A stretch of 64,000 nucleotides of DNA from Streptomyces sp. WMMC940 (lineage in GTDB: Bacteria; Actinomycetota; Actinomycetes; Streptomycetales; Streptomycetaceae): NCBI RefSeq assembly GCF_027460265.1, contig NZ_JAPZBC010000001.1, positions 2,445,501-2,509,500 of the forward strand. The letters run 5' to 3'. Of the stretch, positions 52,763 to 60,942 are shown one piece after another (the first letter of the stretch is position 1; every line of letters starts with the position of its first letter). Below the pieces are notes generated by a model. It was not told where the DNA came from. It ran no database searches and saw only the letters and a program-made list of their open reading frames with translations. Both the position numbers and the translations under genes were made by a program.

Positions 52763-53512
52763 TTACGCGGCGAGCCCCAGCGCCGCCATCCGCTTCGTGT
52801 GCGCCTTGGTGATCCGGGTGAACATCTCGCCGACCGCCGCGAGGTCGAACCCGTCCGCGACACCGCCCACGAGCATCGTGGACAACGCGTCGCGCTCGGC
52901 CACGACCCGCTGGGCCTGGGAGAGCGCCTCGCCCATCAGCCGGCGCGCCCAGAGCGCGAGCCGGCCGCCGACCCGTGGGTCCGCCTCGATCGCGGCACGG
53001 ACCTTCTCCACGGCGAAGTTCCCGTGACCGGTGTCGTCGAGCACCGAGAGGACCAGGGCGCGGGTGTCGGAGTCCAGCCGCACGGCCACCTCGCGATAGA
53101 AGTCGCTGGCGATCGAGTCGCCGACGTACGCCTTGACCAGGCCCTCCAGCCAGTCGGACGGAGCGGTCTGGCGGTGGAACTCGTCCAAGGCGGCCGCGAA
53201 AGGCTCCATGGCCTTCGTGGGCTCGGCGTCGATCGCGGCCAGCCGGTCCCGCAACTGCTCGAAGTGGTGGAACTCCGCGGAGGCCATCTTCGCCAGCTCG
53301 GCCTTGTCGGCCAGCGTCGGCGCCAGCTTCGCGTCCTCGGCGAGCCGCTCGAAGGCCGCCAGCTCGCCGTAGGCGAGCGCCCCGAGCAGATCCACGACCG
53401 CGGCGCGGTACTGGGGGTCGGCGGAGGCCGCGGCCCAGTCCTGGGCGGCGATCCCGGTCAGTTCTTCGGCCGCGTCCGCGGCGGGCGCGGTGGCGTTGTC
53501 AGGCGTCTCCAT
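52763..53512 (-). CDS. Ferritin-like fold protein
   Basis: 249 residues from ATG 53512 (METPDNATAP). A four-helix bundle with possible di-iron ligands: YGELAAFERLAED, SAEFHHFEQL (ExxH), then DSIASDFYRE and DDTGHGNFAVE. It resembles the MiaE-like/ferritin-like actinobacterial family at Rv3210c. Whether it oxygenates a tRNA, as MiaE does, is unclear; no partner gene is near. Divergent from the RNA helicase gene. Confidence 0.78.
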   Translation of the reverse strand: METPDNATAPAADAAEELTGIAAQDWAAASADPQYRAAVVDLLGALAYGELAAFERLAEDAKLAPTLADKAELAKMASAEFHHFEQLRDRLAAIDAEPTKAMEPFAAALDEFHRQTAPSDWLEGLVKAYVGDSIASDFYREVAVRLDSDTRALVLSVLDDTGHGNFAVEKVRAAIEADPRVGGRLALWARRLMGEALSQAQRVVAERDALSTMLVGGVADGFDLAAVGEMFTRITKAHTKRMAALGLAA

Positions 53513-53867
53513 GAGCGCACAATAGCCCGCCTTCCGCACCGCGGAAGGGCCTGGTCAGCCCCCGTCGCGACACGGCCGCCGGGAATTCGGCCAACACAGA
53601 TGCGCGAATCCGGGGTACAGTGGTAATAAGCCTGCCGGATACTTCGGCGGGTCTCTGAATGAGGATGCCCGGTCGGTGGCCCGATCGGCTCCGACCCGAC
53701 AGCCCTCTGTGCGCACTCCGCCACACGAGGGGACCTCAGCGGCACGAGCGCTCGAGCGACGGCAGTGGTCCCGCGCCTTCCGGCCAATCCACGGCCGGCC
53801 CCGTACCCAGGTGCGGTAGGACCCCCAGCGTTCGCCTCGCGCCGCGTCTCACAGAAGAGGCAACACC
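53513..53867. other. Intergenic and 5' leader of the RNA helicase gene
   Basis: 355 bp between divergent genes. A TACAGT that may be a -10 element lies at 53615-53620, which would give the helicase mRNA a leader of about 240 nt. A frame here (53659-53871) is Arg/Pro-rich and unconvincing. No riboswitch recognised. Confidence 0.4.
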
Positions 53868-55769
53868 CTGACTACGCAGGCCAAGACTTTCCGAGAACTC
53901 GGGATCCTTCCCGAAACCGCCGAGGCCCTGGAGGCCGTCGGCATCACGACCCCCTTCCCCATCCAGGAGATGACCCTCCCGGTCGCGCTCTCCGGCACCG
54001 ACGTCATCGGCCAGGCCAAGACCGGCACCGGCAAGACGCTGGGCTTCGGCCTTCCGCTGGTGGAGCGCGTCACCGTGCCCGCCGACGTCGAGGCGGGCCG
54101 GGCGAAGCCCGAGCAACTGACCGACACGCCGCAGGCGCTCGTGGTCGTCCCGACCCGTGAGCTGTGCACCCAGGTCACCAACGATCTGCTCACCGCCGGC
54201 AAGGTGCGCAACGTCCGGGTGACCGCGATCTACGGCGGCCGAGCCTACGAGCCGCAGGTCGAGGCGCTGAAGAAGGGCGTCGACATCGTCGTCGGCACGC
54301 CCGGCCGGCTGCTGGACCTCGCGGGCCAGAAGAAGCTGAACCTCTCGCACGTGAAGGCGCTCGTCCTCGACGAGGCCGACGAGATGCTCGACCTGGGCTT
54401 CCTGCCCGACGTCGAGAAGATCATCCAGCTGCTGCCGGTCCGCCGCCAGACCATGCTGTTCTCGGCGACCATGCCGGGCGCGGTGATCGGCCTCGCGCGC
54501 CGTTACATGTCGCAGCCCACCCACATCCGCGCCACCGCGCCGGACGACGAGGGCGCGACCGTAGCGAACATCACGCAGCGCGTGTACCGGGCGCACTCCC
54601 TGGACAAGCCCGAGCTGGTCGCCCGCATGCTGCAGGCCGAGGGCCGCGGCCTGGCGATGATCTTCTGCCGTACCAAGCGCACGGCCGCGGACATCGCGGA
54701 CCAGCTCGCCCGGCGCGGCTTCGCCTCCGGCGCCGTGCACGGCGACCTGGGCCAGGGCGCGCGCGAGCAGGCCCTGCGCGCCTTCCGCAACGGCAAGGTC
54801 GACGTGCTGGTGTGCACCGACGTCGCCGCACGCGGCATCGACGTCGAGGGCGTGACCCATGTGATCAACTACCAGACGCCGGAGGACGAGAAGACGTACC
54901 TCCACCGCATCGGCCGCACGGGCCGCGCGGGCGCGACCGGCACCGCCGTGACGCTGGTGGACTGGGACGACATCCCGCGCTGGCAGCTGATCAACAAGGC
55001 GCTGGACCTGGACTTCAACAACCCGGCCGAGACGTACTCCACGTCTGCGCACCTCTTCGAGGAGCTGGGCATCCCCGCGGGCACCAAGGGTGTCCTGCCG
55101 CGTGCCGAGCGTACCCGCGCCGGTCTGGACGCGGAGGAGCTCGAGGACCTCGGCGAGCCCGGCGGCCGCGGGTCGCGCTCGGGATCACGCACGAGGACGG
55201 CCGAGCGCTCCGAGCGCTCCGAGCGTCCCGCCCGCACCCCGCGTCAGCGCCGCCGCACGCGCGGTGGTGCCTCGCTGGAGGCGGAGGCGCCCGTGACCGT
55301 CGAGGTTCCGGGAGCCGTCGGGGAGACGGCGGAGGAGGCGCCGCGCACCCCGCGCCGTCGCCGCCGGACCCGAGTGGGCGCGACCGCCGAGCGGTCCGCC
55401 GTGGCGACGATCGAGGCGCCGGCCACCGAGGCGCCCACCGACGAACCGGCCAAGCCGCGCCGCCGCACCCGCGCCAAGGCCACCACGGCCGACACCGCGA
55501 CCGAGGCACCGGCCACCGAGACCCCCACCGACGAACCGGCCAAGCCGCGCCGCCGCACCCGCGCCAAGGCCACCACGGCCGACACCGCGACCGAGGCACC
55601 GGCCACCGAGACCCCCACCGACGAACCGGCCAAGCCACGCCGCCGCACCCGCGCCAAGGCCACCACGGCCGACACCGCGACCGAGGCACCGGCCACCGAG
55701 ACCCCCACCGACGAACCGGCCAAGCCGCGCCGCCGCACCCGCGCCAAGGCCACCCAGCCGGAGGCCTGA
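53868..55769 (+). CDS. DEAD-box RNA helicase (RhlE-like) with repetitive basic tail
   Basis: 633 residues. A CTG at 53868 (MTTQAKTFRELGIL) is the likely start: it has agaagagg 7 nt upstream, and the Q motif (FPIQEMTLP) lies inside the reading from it, whereas the first ATG (53970) would remove the Q-motif. Motifs: QAKTGTGKTLGFGLP (I), VVVPTRELC (Ia), LVLDEADEMLD (DEAD), SATMPG, IFCRTKRTA, YLHRIGRTGRAG (VI). Residues 400-633 form an Arg/Ala/Pro-rich tail with nearly four copies of a 30-residue unit (TPTDEPAKPRRRTRAKATTA...). DEAD-box proteins remodel RNA in ribosome biogenesis or decay; this is the positional match of Rv3211. The tail probably binds RNA. Confidence 0.9.
   Translation: MTTQAKTFRELGILPETAEALEAVGITTPFPIQEMTLPVALSGTDVIGQAKTGTGKTLGFGLPLVERVTVPADVEAGRAKPEQLTDTPQALVVVPTRELCTQVTNDLLTAGKVRNVRVTAIYGGRAYEPQVEALKKGVDIVVGTPGRLLDLAGQKKLNLSHVKALVLDEADEMLDLGFLPDVEKIIQLLPVRRQTMLFSATMPGAVIGLARRYMSQPTHIRATAPDDEGATVANITQRVYRAHSLDKPELVARMLQAEGRGLAMIFCRTKRTAADIADQLARRGFASGAVHGDLGQGAREQALRAFRNGKVDVLVCTDVAARGIDVEGVTHVINYQTPEDEKTYLHRIGRTGRAGATGTAVTLVDWDDIPRWQLINKALDLDFNNPAETYSTSAHLFEELGIPAGTKGVLPRAERTRAGLDAEELEDLGEPGGRGSRSGSRTRTAERSERSERPARTPRQRRRTRGGASLEAEAPVTVEVPGAVGETAEEAPRTPRRRRRTRVGATAERSAVATIEAPATEAPTDEPAKPRRRTRAKATTADTATEAPATETPTDEPAKPRRRTRAKATTADTATEAPATETPTDEPAKPRRRTRAKATTADTATEAPATETPTDEPAKPRRRTRAKATQPEA
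55421..55753. repeat. 90-bp tandem repeat in the RNA helicase tail
   Basis: About 3.7 head-to-tail copies with 90-bp period, starting 55421, 55511, 55601, 55691. Copies 2 to 4 are nearly identical at every position including silent ones (one g-to-a in copy 3), copy 1 differs at a few bases. The array is in frame and encodes a basic 30-residue unit. Confidence 0.92.
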
Positions 55770-55776
55770 GCCGTTT

Positions 55777-55818
55777 GCCGAGGGCCCGTCGTCCCTACCG
55801 GGGCGGCGGGCCCTCGGC
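55777..55818 (+). terminator. Terminator after the RNA helicase gene
   Basis: 12-bp stem gccgagggcccg / cgggccctcggc with an 18-nt loop, starting 7 bp after the stop. Confidence 0.65.
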
Positions 55819-55877
55819 CGTGCCACGACGAGCCGTGCGCGGTCAGGAGGGCCTAACGCCCCGGTAATCTCGTCCGC

Positions 55878-56729
55878 ATGAGCCGGCCGCCCACGTTCCT
55901 CCCGCCCTCCTGCGCCCGCGCCCGAGCGCTCCGCACCAGCCGCGGGGACTTCGCCGTGCTGGATGCCGAGCCGGACGAGAGCGCCGGTGCCCGCAGGGGG
56001 ACCGTGCTGCTGCTGCCCGGGTACACCGGCAGCAAGGAGGACTTCATCGCGCTGCTGGAGCCGATCGCAGCGGCCGGTTTCCGGGCCGTCGCCGTCGACG
56101 GTCGCGGCCAGTACGAGACCGACGGTCCCGACGACGAGGCGGCCTACGCGCAGTCCGAGCTGGCGCGGGACGTGCTCGCCCAGGCCGAGGCGACCGGTGA
56201 CGCACCCGTGCACCTCGTGGGCCATTCGCTGGGCGGTCAGATCGCCCGGGCCGCGGTCCTCCTCGACGTACGCCCGTTCCGGACGTTGACGCTGGTGTCG
56301 TCCGGCCCGGCCCGTATCTCCCCCGCCCAGCAGCACAAGGTCAAACTGCTGAGCGACGCGCTCGCGGTGATGGACATGAGCGAGGTCTGGGAGGCCATGC
56401 GGGCACTCGACCCGCCGGAGGAGGCCGCCACCGACGGGGAGGACCTGCGGCGCCGCTGGCTGCGCCACCGTCCCGCACAGCTCTTGGCCACCGGCCGCCA
56501 GCTGACGGTGGAGCCGGACCGGGTCGACGAGCTCGCCGCTGTGGGACCGCTGCCCAAGCACGTGCTGTCGGGCGAGCGGGACGACACCTGGCCGGTGCCG
56601 CTGCTGGACGAGATGGCGGTGCGGCTTGGGGCGCGCCGCACGGTGATCGAGGGTGCCGAGCATTCGCCCAACACGGACCGCCCGGCGCCGACCGCGGCGG
56701 CACTGGTGGACTTCTGGTCCCGGAACTGA
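55878..56729 (+). CDS. Alpha/beta hydrolase
   Basis: 283 residues. Oxyanion region LLLPGYTGSKEDF, nucleophile Ser in LVGHSLGGQIA, Asp in SGERDDTWPV, His near VIEGAEHSPN (histidine after the EGA). No signal peptide, so cytosolic. Substrate unknown. ATG 55878; it is a stand-alone gene after the helicase terminator. Confidence 0.88.
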   Translation: MSRPPTFLPPSCARARALRTSRGDFAVLDAEPDESAGARRGTVLLLPGYTGSKEDFIALLEPIAAAGFRAVAVDGRGQYETDGPDDEAAYAQSELARDVLAQAEATGDAPVHLVGHSLGGQIARAAVLLDVRPFRTLTLVSSGPARISPAQQHKVKLLSDALAVMDMSEVWEAMRALDPPEEAATDGEDLRRRWLRHRPAQLLATGRQLTVEPDRVDELAAVGPLPKHVLSGERDDTWPVPLLDEMAVRLGARRTVIEGAEHSPNTDRPAPTAAALVDFWSRN

Positions 56730-56874
56730 CCGTGCGCCCCGGGGGCCGACCGTGGGGCCGGGACCGCCGGCCCGTCCCCGAGCCGGACCTCGGACTCCGG
56801 AGCGGCCTTCGGGCCCGGAACCGGCCCTCCGGCACCGGCGCGGGCCCGACGGGCCCGGATCCGCCCGCCCGGCG

Positions 56875-57771
56875 TCAGAACTGACCGTGCAGGTGGTCCC
56901 AGAAGCCGTCCCGCAGCGCCCGCCGCAGATGGGCGTGGCCCCGCAGGGAGTGCTTCAGGAGCTTCTCCGCCTCGACGAGCAGGTCCTGGTCGACCGGGCC
57001 GGGCAGATAGGGGTGTCCGGGCAGCAACTCGGCCATCGGTTCCCGGCCGCGTTCGGCCAGCCAGGTGGCGGCTATCTGCGCACCCACGAAGCGCACGTCG
57101 TCACGGGACGGGGGCGGACTGTCGTCCTCGTACGTCGTCACCGGTCGGCGCGTGACGTAGGGGCGGCAGAAGTCGAGGTCGAAGGTGCGCTGGCTGTCGA
57201 CCTCCCAGAGCAGTGGCTCCGCCTGGTTGCGGCCCTCCGCCGCCTCTATGCCCCACAGGTGGACCCGGGCGCCGTACCCCTGGGCGGCCTCCACCGCCGA
57301 GACCAGGTCCTCGTCCCCGCCGACGAGCGCCGCGTCGCTGATCGCCCGGTGCCGGGCGAGTGACTCCAGGTCGGTACGTATGAGGGAGTCGACGCCCTTC
57401 TGCTGGTTGTTGGCGTTGAGGTTGCCCAGCCGGACCTTCACGTCGGGCAGTTCCGCTATGGCCTGCTGCTCGGCCGTGTGGATGCGGCGCCGGGCGCCGT
57501 CGTACCAGTAGACGCGCAGCAGCCGGCTGTCCGCGAAGATCGTGCGGGCCTTGTCGATGAACGCCTCTATGAGCCCTTCGGCGTCGAGATCGAAGGAGCG
57601 CCGGTCCTCGGTCCCCGCCACAAGCAACCCGGCCGCAGCATGGACGTAACCCGCGTCGACGAAGATGGCATGCGTGGACGGGGTCTTGGCGACCTCGGCG
57701 AGCATGCGCTGGAGCAGCTCGTTGGTGCGCTCCAGGCGGGCGCTCATCTCGGACAGTTCAGAGTCGTTCAT
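56875..57771 (-). CDS. NYN-domain (PIN-like) protein
   Basis: 298 residues. NYN nuclease-like fold: AIFVDAGYVHAAAG (first acidic residue, residues 35-48), QKGVDSLIRTDL (second) and ALVGGDEDLVSAVEA (third and fourth), the four acids expected around a metal ion. NYN proteins are ribonucleases or RNA-processing factors; the C-terminal helical extension (about 215-298) has no clear domain. ATG 57771, divergent from the 50-residue gene. Confidence 0.85.
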   Translation of the reverse strand: MNDSELSEMSARLERTNELLQRMLAEVAKTPSTHAIFVDAGYVHAAAGLLVAGTEDRRSFDLDAEGLIEAFIDKARTIFADSRLLRVYWYDGARRRIHTAEQQAIAELPDVKVRLGNLNANNQQKGVDSLIRTDLESLARHRAISDAALVGGDEDLVSAVEAAQGYGARVHLWGIEAAEGRNQAEPLLWEVDSQRTFDLDFCRPYVTRRPVTTYEDDSPPPSRDDVRFVGAQIAATWLAERGREPMAELLPGHPYLPGPVDQDLLVEAEKLLKHSLRGHAHLRRALRDGFWDHLHGQF

Positions 57772-57843
57772 GACGACCCCATTGTGAGCGGGCCCGGCCC
57801 TACCTGCCAGTAGTTAGCCATCCAAAAATTTTCTTTAGCGTAG

Positions 57844-57869
57844 GGAATGTTTGTAGATGACATTCCGTT
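57844..57869 (+). promoter_or_regulatory. SigR-type promoter of the 50-aa gene
   Basis: GGAAT (57844-57848), 18 nt, GTT (57867-57869), exact SigR pattern, 38 bp before the ATG. It is also an inverted repeat GGAATG-N11-CATTCC, so an alternative reading as an operator should be kept in mind. Confidence 0.7.
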
Positions 57870-57907
57870 GAGAGGTACATACACAGACGGCCAGAGGGGA
57901 GCTCTTC

Positions 57908-58060
57908 ATGCGCTTCGAAATCATGCGACTCGACGACGTCGACGGCACCGCCGTGGACAGCACCGTCGTGGACGCCGCCTCCGTGAGCCGGATGGTGCAG
58001 CAGGCCGCAGCGATCGGCCAGCGCATCTACATCCGGCCGACCGAGGCCGCGGCTTCGTAA
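57908..58060 (+). CDS. Small protein (50 aa) with SigR-type promoter
   Basis: ATG 57908 after gaggggag; reads MRFEIMRLDDVDGTAVDST and ends IYIRPTEAAAS. Strong third-position G/C bias, bounded by a SigR-type promoter and a perfect 15-bp terminator, so a complete small transcription unit. No cysteine, no membrane segment, and no known domain. Divergent from the NYN gene. Function unknown; a stress role is suggested only by the promoter. Confidence 0.82.
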   Translation: MRFEIMRLDDVDGTAVDSTVVDAASVSRMVQQAAAIGQRIYIRPTEAAAS

Positions 58061-58074
58061 CGCCTGCCGGTACC

Positions 58075-58109
58075 ACGCCCCCGAACGGAAAGGGTCCGTT
58101 CGGGGGCGT
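58075..58109. terminator. Bidirectional terminator
   Basis: Perfect 15-bp stem (acgcccccgaacgga / tccgttcgggggcgt, 5-nt loop) between the 50-aa gene and the convergent MarC gene. Confidence 0.88.
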
Positions 58110-58145
58110 CGTGCGTGCGGGGCGAGATCCACCGGCGGTCCGCGG

Positions 58146-58751
58146 TCAGGAGCCCTGGATCACCTGGGTGATGCCGTTGATGATCTGCTGCACGGCGATC
58201 GCCGAGAGCATCATGCCCGCCAGCCGGGTCACCAGCACCACACCGCCGTCCTTGATCACACGGATGATCAGCAGCGAGTAGCGCATGGTCAGCCACAGGA
58301 CGACGTGCATCGCGACGATCGCGGCCCACACCGAGACCTGCTGGGCGGCACTGCCGGCGTTCTGCACCGCGAGGATGACGGAGACGATCGCCCCGGGACC
58401 CGCCAGCAGCGGCATGCCCAGCGGCACCAGGGCCACGTTGACGTCCTTGGTCTGCTGGGGTTCGTCGGTCTTCCCGGTGAGCAGATCGAGCGCGATGAGG
58501 AGCAGGAGCAGACCGCCCGCGATCATCAGCGCGGGCACGGAGACATGGAGGTAGTCGAGGATCTGCTGGCCGAGGATGCCGAAGACGGTGATCACACCGA
58601 AGGCGACGGCGACCGCCTGCCAGGCCATCCGGCGCTGGACCTTGACGGGGCGGCCGGAGGTGAGGGCCAGGAAGATCGGGGTGATCCCGGGAGGATCCAT
58701 GATCACGAACAGGGTGAGGAACAGGGAGCCGAAGACGGCGACGTCGAACAC
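58146..58751 (-). CDS. MarC family membrane protein
   Basis: 201 residues, six membrane segments, starting MFDVAVFGSLFLTLFVIMDP. The family signatures VIMDPPGITPIFLAL and LGMPLLAGPGAIVSVIL are present. MarC/UPF0056 proteins are poorly understood; the old link to multiple antibiotic resistance has been withdrawn. The GTG start is at 58751. Convergent with the 50-aa gene. Confidence 0.9.
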   Translation of the reverse strand: MFDVAVFGSLFLTLFVIMDPPGITPIFLALTSGRPVKVQRRMAWQAVAVAFGVITVFGILGQQILDYLHVSVPALMIAGGLLLLLIALDLLTGKTDEPQQTKDVNVALVPLGMPLLAGPGAIVSVILAVQNAGSAAQQVSVWAAIVAMHVVLWLTMRYSLLIIRVIKDGGVVLVTRLAGMMLSAIAVQQIINGITQVIQGS

Positions 58752-58909
58752 GGTGAGGCCTTGCAGGGGTGTCGGGCAACTGGGGTGGTGGAAACGGGAG
58801 GCCGCGAGGTCCGTACGTCAGAGCGCGCATACGTGCTGCGCGGCGGCTCGGGCGGCGGACGCGGCACACGAGCGGCGGCACCGGGCCGGGCCCGGGCCGA
58901 GTGCAGCGT

Positions 58910-59782
58910 TCAGTCCTGGCGGCGGGGCGCTCCGCCCGTGCCCGGAACCGGGAACGCGCCGGTGGCACGGCGGGTGATCTCGCCGTAGACCTCCGGGTCG
59001 GTGGTGAAGTCTCCGAGCAGACAGGTCTTGCGGCTGCCGTGGTAGTCGCTGGAACCGGTGGGCAGCAGACCGAGTTCAGCGGCAAGTCCGCGCAGCCTGG
59101 CCCGAGTCGGCCCGTCGTGGTCCATGTGGTCCACCTCGATGCCGTCGAGACCGGCCGCGGCCAGCCGGGCGATGACCTCCTCGGACACGACCGCGCCGCG
59201 CTTCACGGCGAGCGGGTGGGCGAAGACCGTGACCCCGCCGGCCGCCTTCACCAGGCGGACCGCCTCGAACGGGTCGAGTTCGTGCTTCTCCACGTAGGCA
59301 CGGCCACCGTTCGCGAGCCAGTCGGGCGTGAAGGCCGCGGACACGTCGGGGACGACGCCGAGTTCGACGAGCGCGGCGGCGACGTGCGGCCTGCCGACCG
59401 AGCCGTCGCCGGCTATCCGGGAGACCTGCTCCCAGGTGACCGGAACACCCAGCTCCCGGAGCCTGCCGACCATGGCCCTGGCGCGCGGCACCCGGTCGTC
59501 CCGCACCAGTTCGCGCTCACGCGCCAGCTCGGGTTCCTCGGGGTCGAAGAGGTACGCGAGCATGTGCAGGCCCACACCGTCGGTCCGGCAGGACAGCTCC
59601 GCACCGGTGACGAGGGTCAGCCCCTCGGGCAGCGCGGCGATCGCCTCGGCATGGCCGCCCACGGTGTCGTGGTCGGTGAGCGCCACGACGTCGAGTCCGG
59701 CGGCTGCCGCTCCGCGGACCAGCTCGGCCGGGGTGTCCGTCCCGTCGGAGGCCGTGGAGTGGGTGTGCAGGTCGATGCGCAC
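58910..59782 (-). CDS. PHP-domain phosphoesterase (RNase AM/YciV-like)
   Basis: 290 residues. MRIDLHTHSTASDGT (HxH at residues 6-8), VALTDHDTVGGH, GAELSC, VFAHPLAV and SSDYHG carry the metal ligands of the PHP family. This type (YciV/RNase AM) hydrolyses 3',5'-bisphosphonucleotides or trims RNA 5' ends in E. coli; which applies here is not known. GTG 59782 start. Upstream of the marC gene on the same strand by 158 bp. Confidence 0.9.
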   Translation of the reverse strand: MRIDLHTHSTASDGTDTPAELVRGAAAAGLDVVALTDHDTVGGHAEAIAALPEGLTLVTGAELSCRTDGVGLHMLAYLFDPEEPELARERELVRDDRVPRARAMVGRLRELGVPVTWEQVSRIAGDGSVGRPHVAAALVELGVVPDVSAAFTPDWLANGGRAYVEKHELDPFEAVRLVKAAGGVTVFAHPLAVKRGAVVSEEVIARLAAAGLDGIEVDHMDHDGPTRARLRGLAAELGLLPTGSSDYHGSRKTCLLGDFTTDPEVYGEITRRATGAFPVPGTGGAPRRQD

Positions 59783-60129
59783 GACGCGGGACTCCAGGGC
59801 TCGGGGCGGACGGGCTGACGCTCAATCGTAACGGGGACCCGAGCACCGCCCCGACCGGCTCGTCACGTGAAGACCGTCACGGGACGTGCGCACGCCGGGA
59901 GCCGGGTCGTATTCACGGAAGCCCCGCGACGGCCCCGGGCACCGCCTCCGATCGCGGACCCCCGCCCAGCCCGTGCACACGGGCCCCGGCACCGGGCCCC
60001 GCCCGACGGCCCTCGCACCTGCGCACCCGCACCGGGCCCCGCCCGACCCCGGATCACCGGGACCGGGTCGCCCGGCCGCGCCGGCACCGGCCGGGTCCGC
60101 GCCGGGACACGGGCACGGACCGCCCGCCG
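59783..60129. other. Intergenic, no gene seen
   Basis: 347 bp, extremely GC-rich and Pro/Arg-coding in all frames. No hairpin with tail, RNA or promoter noted. Confidence 0.55.
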
Positions 60130-60768
60130 TCACATCAGCAGGCGTGGCGACAGCGCCCCGCAGGGCAGCAGTTCGAGTTCCTGGCCGGCGTCCCGCAGAT
60201 CGGTCAGTATCAGCTCGTCGTACATCAGCAGGCCGGTCGACTCGGGCCAGACGATCGCCCACAGCCAGAGCCCCCGCGCCTCGCCCGCGAACACCGCGCG
60301 GTCCTCCGGGGCGTCGTTGACGTGCCAGAGCGGCGTCGGCCGGCCCGCCGCGAGCACCTTGGCCTGGGGCGAGGTGTCGACGGTCATGTGCGGACCCGGG
60401 TCCGGCCCGTCGATCCCGGCGAAGCGGGCGCCGAGACCGACGCCGAGTTCCTCGGCGACGAGCAGCAACTCCCCCACACCGCCCAGCGGTCCGGGGCCCG
60501 AGCAGGCCACGGCCGTGGCCCGCCCGCCACTGCGGTCGTCGCCGGCGTACGCGACGCCGGTGAACAGCCAGCCCACCGGGAGCGGCCACGGCATCCACAC
60601 GGGCACCCGGGCACGGGCCACCACCACGCTGAGGGCCTCGACGCTCGGCGGGATCACGGGCTGCAGCGGATACACGGAACCGTGCACATCGCACTGCCAC
60701 GTGTCGGCGAAGAGACCGGGCGCCCTGACCCGGCCACCACACTTCGGGCAACTGGGTTCGCCCCTCAT
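60130..60768 (-). CDS. DUF6758 family protein with N-terminal zinc ribbon
   Basis: 212 residues. CPKCGG near the N-terminus plus WQCDVHG suggest a short zinc-binding ribbon (three Cys, one His). The rest, with WPLPVGWLFTGVAYAGDDR and ALVWPESTGLLMYDELIL-like strands, fits the uncharacterised Streptomyces DUF6758 family. No function is known. ATG 60768, divergent from the MFS gene. Confidence 0.75.
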   Translation of the reverse strand: MRGEPSCPKCGGRVRAPGLFADTWQCDVHGSVYPLQPVIPPSVEALSVVVARARVPVWMPWPLPVGWLFTGVAYAGDDRSGGRATAVACSGPGPLGGVGELLLVAEELGVGLGARFAGIDGPDPGPHMTVDTSPQAKVLAAGRPTPLWHVNDAPEDRAVFAGEARGLWLWAIVWPESTGLLMYDELILTDLRDAGQELELLPCGALSPRLLM

Positions 60769-60871
60769 AGCGCCCCACGGTCCTACCCGTCCGGCGCCGC
60801 GTCAAGGACGATCACCCGTCCCGCACGGCGGTTTCACCCGCCCTCAGCAGGGAAATGTACTTGCATCTTGC

Positions 60872-60890
60872 ATTAGTTAGTTTCTCTAAT
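60872..60890 (+). promoter_or_regulatory. AT-rich promoter/operator candidate of the MFS gene
   Basis: ATTAG-N9-CTAAT inside a 40-bp AT-rich island that also has a direct repeat ttgcat cttgcat just upstream. About 53 bp before the ATG. The base content is unlike the rest of the window. A MarR- or TetR-type operator is possible, but no such regulator is adjacent. Confidence 0.4.
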
Positions 60891-60942
60891 CTATTGTCTG
60901 CATACCGCAACGATCCGAACGGGAGAAAGCGGAGGAGCACCC

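Noticed and set aside
53659..53871. 70-codon plus frame before the RNA helicase
   Set aside because: Arg/Pro-rich shadow-like composition; no bias and no Shine-Dalgarno.
55185..56663. Minus-strand Gly-rich repetitive frame opposite the RNA helicase tail
   Set aside because: Its repeats are the mirror of the 90-bp coding array on the plus strand, which has helicase motifs and a promoter region.
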